A stretch of DNA of 7,542 nucleotides from NCBI GenBank assembly GCA_964394795.1, contig CAYMYX010000059.1, positions 1-7,542 on the forward strand. Reading direction: 5' to 3'. This stretch comes from CAYFUF01 sp964394795. Its GTDB lineage: Bacteria > Bacillota > Clostridia > Tissierellales > Peptoniphilaceae. A program made the position numbers and the translations under genes. This document shows, one piece after another, positions 6,098-7,542 of the stretch. The notes under the pieces were generated by a model. It had not been told where the DNA came from and made no database searches. It worked only from the letters and a program-made list of their open reading frames with translations. How positions within the stretch are numbered: position 1 is the first letter of the stretch; every line of letters begins with the position of its first letter.

Positions 6098-6808
6098 TTA
6101 CTTAAAAATCCAGCCTTCAACCGCTTTACTGAATTCGTAATAACTTCGTTCTAAGTCACCTTCAAATTTCTTCTCTTTCGCATCAGCTGGCATATATAAT
6201 GTCGTCACATAATTTCCGCGAGACTCGTAGAAACCTATCTCCGCCCACTCCATGTCATTTAAAAAGAAACGGTCGCCCTCTAAGTAGGGCTCATCTAACC
6301 CAGAAACTTCTTCAATTATCCAGTTTCCTGAAGCTATCGTATAAATTCCGTCTTCTATTTGAAAGTAGTATTGACTACCATTCAAACCTCGGTCGGAAAA
6401 ACCTAGATAAGTAAATTCTTGAGTTTGGACTTTTCTCTTGTCATACATAGGTAGCGCTTCAAAGTCGTCAGCAATATAGAAGTTTCGATTGTATTCTCTA
6501 GTAATGTCATTTTCGTATAGGACGTAATTTAGGAATATTCGCTTGCGATCACGAACACCGGCGTTAATATGCTCTTGCCATTCGTTATAGCGCCCATGGT
6601 TGGTGATAACGATGAGAACCAGAAGAACTAGGGCTAGTACCACCATGCCGAAGACAGCTTTGATAATATTATTTTCAAAGAATTTTTTCTTACCCTCATA
6701 CAGGTAATAGCTGAGTGTGGGAATCAGGCACAGCATAGAAAAGATGAAGAGCATGGGCACCCAAGATTCAATGAGAATCTCATTTCGGACAAAATCATCA
6801 ATGTTCAT
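6098..6808 (-). CDS. Unknown membrane protein, two N-terminal helices and outer domain
   Basis: A 236-aa protein I do not recognise. Two hydrophobic segments lie near residues 15-37 and 49-69, separated by a short basic loop (YEGKKKFF), so the rest (about 70-236) would be on the outer face if the N-terminus is outside, with the loop inside. That domain is mixed polar and aromatic, with many Tyr and acidic residues (for example GLNGSQYYFQIEDGIYTI at 141-158), and contains no cysteine. It looks like a beta-rich domain, but no motif can be named. The ATG at 6808 has AAAGGA 7 nt upstream. A plausible promoter is at 6880-6908. The ATPase remnant starts right after the stop, so the gene may once have belonged to a second bacteriocin/immunity cassette. 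Expression alone and a role in immunity are both possible; neither is shown. Confidence 0.8.
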   Translation of the reverse strand: MNIDDFVRNEILIESWVPMLFIFSMLCLIPTLSYYLYEGKKKFFENNIIKAVFGMVVLALVLLVLIVITNHGRYNEWQEHINAGVRDRKRIFLNYVLYENDITREYNRNFYIADDFEALPMYDKRKVQTQEFTYLGFSDRGLNGSQYYFQIEDGIYTIASGNWIIEEVSGLDEPYLEGDRFFLNDMEWAEIGFYESRGNYVTTLYMPADAKEKKFEGDLERSYYEFSKAVEGWIFK

Positions 6809-6879
6809 AGAGAATTCCTTTCACGTTAAACTAATTAGAATGCTGGATAATAGTATGTCTATACTCTCTATTAGTATTT

Positions 6880-6908
6880 ATCTTAAGGTATAAAAACGCT
6901 TTTATCAA
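6880..6908 (-). promoter_or_regulatory. Probable sigma-A promoter of the 236-aa membrane protein gene
   Basis: On the minus strand TTGATA (6903-6908) is followed after exactly 17 nt by TAAGAT (6880-6885). A transcript would start near 6873, leaving a leader of about 65 nt. Just downstream is a small palindrome, AGTAT-gtct-ATACT (6852-6865), in a position suited to an operator. Confidence 0.5.
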
Positions 6909-6945
6909 ATGAAGTTTAGCATCACCTTATTACCTTTTAGAAGGC

Positions 6946-6980
6946 AAAAAAATAGAAGCATGGTTTTAACCACGCTTCTA
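6946..6980 (-). terminator. Rho-independent terminator after the 118-aa protein gene
   Basis: TAGAAGC (6953-6959) pairs with GCTTCTA (6974-6980). After one A/C mismatch the stem continues with TGGT/ACCA around a 4-base loop. Read on the minus strand it ends in seven T (6946-6952). It begins about 27 nt after the stop of the 118-aa gene. Confidence 0.9.
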
Positions 6981-7006
6981 AGCGAATCTTTATTAATATT
7001 ATTCGA

Positions 7007-7363
7007 TTACCCATTGATATGGGGATTATCCGTGCCTTGGACATAGTATTGCTTTTGATTATCATTCTCTTGGAAACGGTCCATGTTTGTGGTGTTAGTT
7101 GGCTTAACATTATTCGCCATCAATGTAGAATTCTCGACTATCTCACCAAATCCATAAATCAGAAGTGCTGATGCCCATGCGCCGAAGAAACCAATAACGA
7201 GGATCACAATAGCTCGTAAGATGTCTGTCGCATCATTAGTACCAAAGTACCTTTGTGGAAGGAATACGGCATATTCCAACATCATAAGAACAGTAGCAAC
7301 TACCCCTAACCAGAAAACCACCTTTGCTAAGAGTTTAATCTTTCTTCCAACATTCGTAAACAT
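7007..7363 (-). CDS. Small two-helix membrane protein, function unknown
   Basis: A 118-aa protein with a basic N-terminus (MFTNVGRKIKLLAK), helices near 11-33 and 48-72, and a polar Asn/Gln/Thr-rich tail of about 40 residues. The N-terminal NVGxKIKxLAKV phrase and the YGFGEIVEN phrase right after the second helix are typical of a group of short, uncharacterised Firmicutes membrane proteins I have seen annotated only as hypothetical. No catalytic motif is visible. A strong AAGGAGG lies 6 nt before the ATG at 7363, with a near-consensus promoter above it and a terminator below, so it is a single-gene unit. It has no visible tie to the bacteriocin cassette. Confidence 0.82.
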   Translation of the reverse strand: MFTNVGRKIKLLAKVVFWLGVVATVLMMLEYAVFLPQRYFGTNDATDILRAIVILVIGFFGAWASALLIYGFGEIVENSTLMANNVKPTNTTNMDRFQENDNQKQYYVQGTDNPHING

Positions 7364-7395
7364 GGGAACCCTCCTTCACTTTACTTGATGACCCT

Positions 7396-7424
7396 ATTAT
7401 GTCCTAAAGTAGGCAGGGTTTCAA
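7396..7424 (-). promoter_or_regulatory. Sigma-A promoter of the 118-aa membrane protein gene
   Basis: TTGAAA (7419-7424) and CATAAT (7396-7401) are separated by 17 nt on the minus strand, each 5/6 to consensus. They sit about 33 nt upstream of the start codon, giving a short leader that carries the AAGGAGG site. Confidence 0.75.
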
Positions 7425-7439
7425 ACATGAAGGCAAAAT

Positions 7440-7466
7440 AAAAAACCATTGAAAAATCAATGGTTT
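7440..7466 (-). terminator. Rho-independent terminator downstream of the tRNA gene
   Basis: A perfect 10-bp stem (7443-7452 with 7457-7466) with a 4-base loop is followed on the minus strand by six T. It starts 6 nt after the mature 3' end of the tRNA and lies upstream of the next promoter, so it closes the tRNA transcript. Confidence 0.88.
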
Positions 7467-7472
7467 CTGCAT

Positions 7473-7542
7473 TGGAGAATAGGGGGTTCGAACCCCTGAC
7501 CTCATGGCTGCCAGCCATGCGCTCTCCCAGCTGAGCTAATTC
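7473..7542 (-). tRNA. tRNA-Ala (GGC anticodon), first three bases beyond the window
   Basis: The cloverleaf folds by hand from position 4 onward: GAAT/ATTC in the acceptor, D-arm GCTC-AGCTGGGA-GAGC, anticodon arm CATGG-CTGGCAG-CCATG with GGC at 7510-7512, and T-arm AGGGG-TTCGAAC-CCCCT. The discriminator base is A73. Position 70 is U, as needed for the G3-U70 pair that marks alanine tRNAs, though G3 itself is off the window. The CCA end is not encoded (ATG follows), so it must be added by the CCA-adding enzyme. It reads GCC and GCU alanine codons. Confidence 0.93.

Noticed and set aside
6199..6414. Plus-strand frame inside the 236-aa gene
   Set aside because: It lacks a ribosome site and is antisense to a longer gene with promoter, ribosome site and membrane segments.
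1..7542. CRISPR array or rRNA genes
   Set aside because: No regularly spaced repeats and no rRNA signatures were seen on either strand.

Overview
The window reads as a low-to-medium GC Gram-positive chromosome, probably Lactobacillales. The ExoA-type exonuclease looks very close to the streptococcal/lactic-acid-bacterial enzymes, ribosome binding sites are strong AGGAGG-like sites, and the bacteriocin-type ABC genes belong to a family typical of these bacteria. Genus cannot be fixed from the sequence. Every gene I can support is on the minus strand, so transcription runs from high to low coordinates.

In transcription order the right end starts with most of a tRNA-Ala(GGC) gene and its terminator. 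Next is a stand-alone 118-aa two-helix membrane protein with a clean sigma-A promoter and its own terminator. Then comes a 236-aa protein of unknown family with two N-terminal helices and a large outer domain. Immediately after its stop lies a 66-bp decayed copy of the 3' end of an ABC ATPase gene.

The centre (about 5.8 to 2.6 kb) is a three-gene cassette laid out like the lactococcin 972 clusters: a secreted 129-aa bacteriocin-like precursor, a 704-aa eight-helix permease of the bacteriocin-associated (putative immunity) membrane protein type, and a 215-aa ATPase that overlaps the permease by ATGA. A strong hairpin/T-run terminator ends it. The probable job is secretion of a small antibacterial protein plus self-protection by the ABC pair. 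The peptide is longer than lactococcin 972 and only vaguely like it, so it is the best candidate for something new. The peptide gene is bracketed by a 19-bp inverted repeat (18/19 identical) and has an AT-rich leader with a perfect 13-bp inverted repeat. The whole cassette is flanked by direct copies of the ATPase 3' end (one intact, one decayed), which points to insertion or tandem duplication followed by loss.

The left third is a GC-richer, housekeeping-like operon: exoA (GTG start), an esterase-like alpha/beta hydrolase 3 nt downstream, and selA 16 nt further on, cut by the window edge. SelA implies selenocysteine use, which is uncommon in this group of bacteria; selB, selD or tRNA-Sec would have to lie outside the window.
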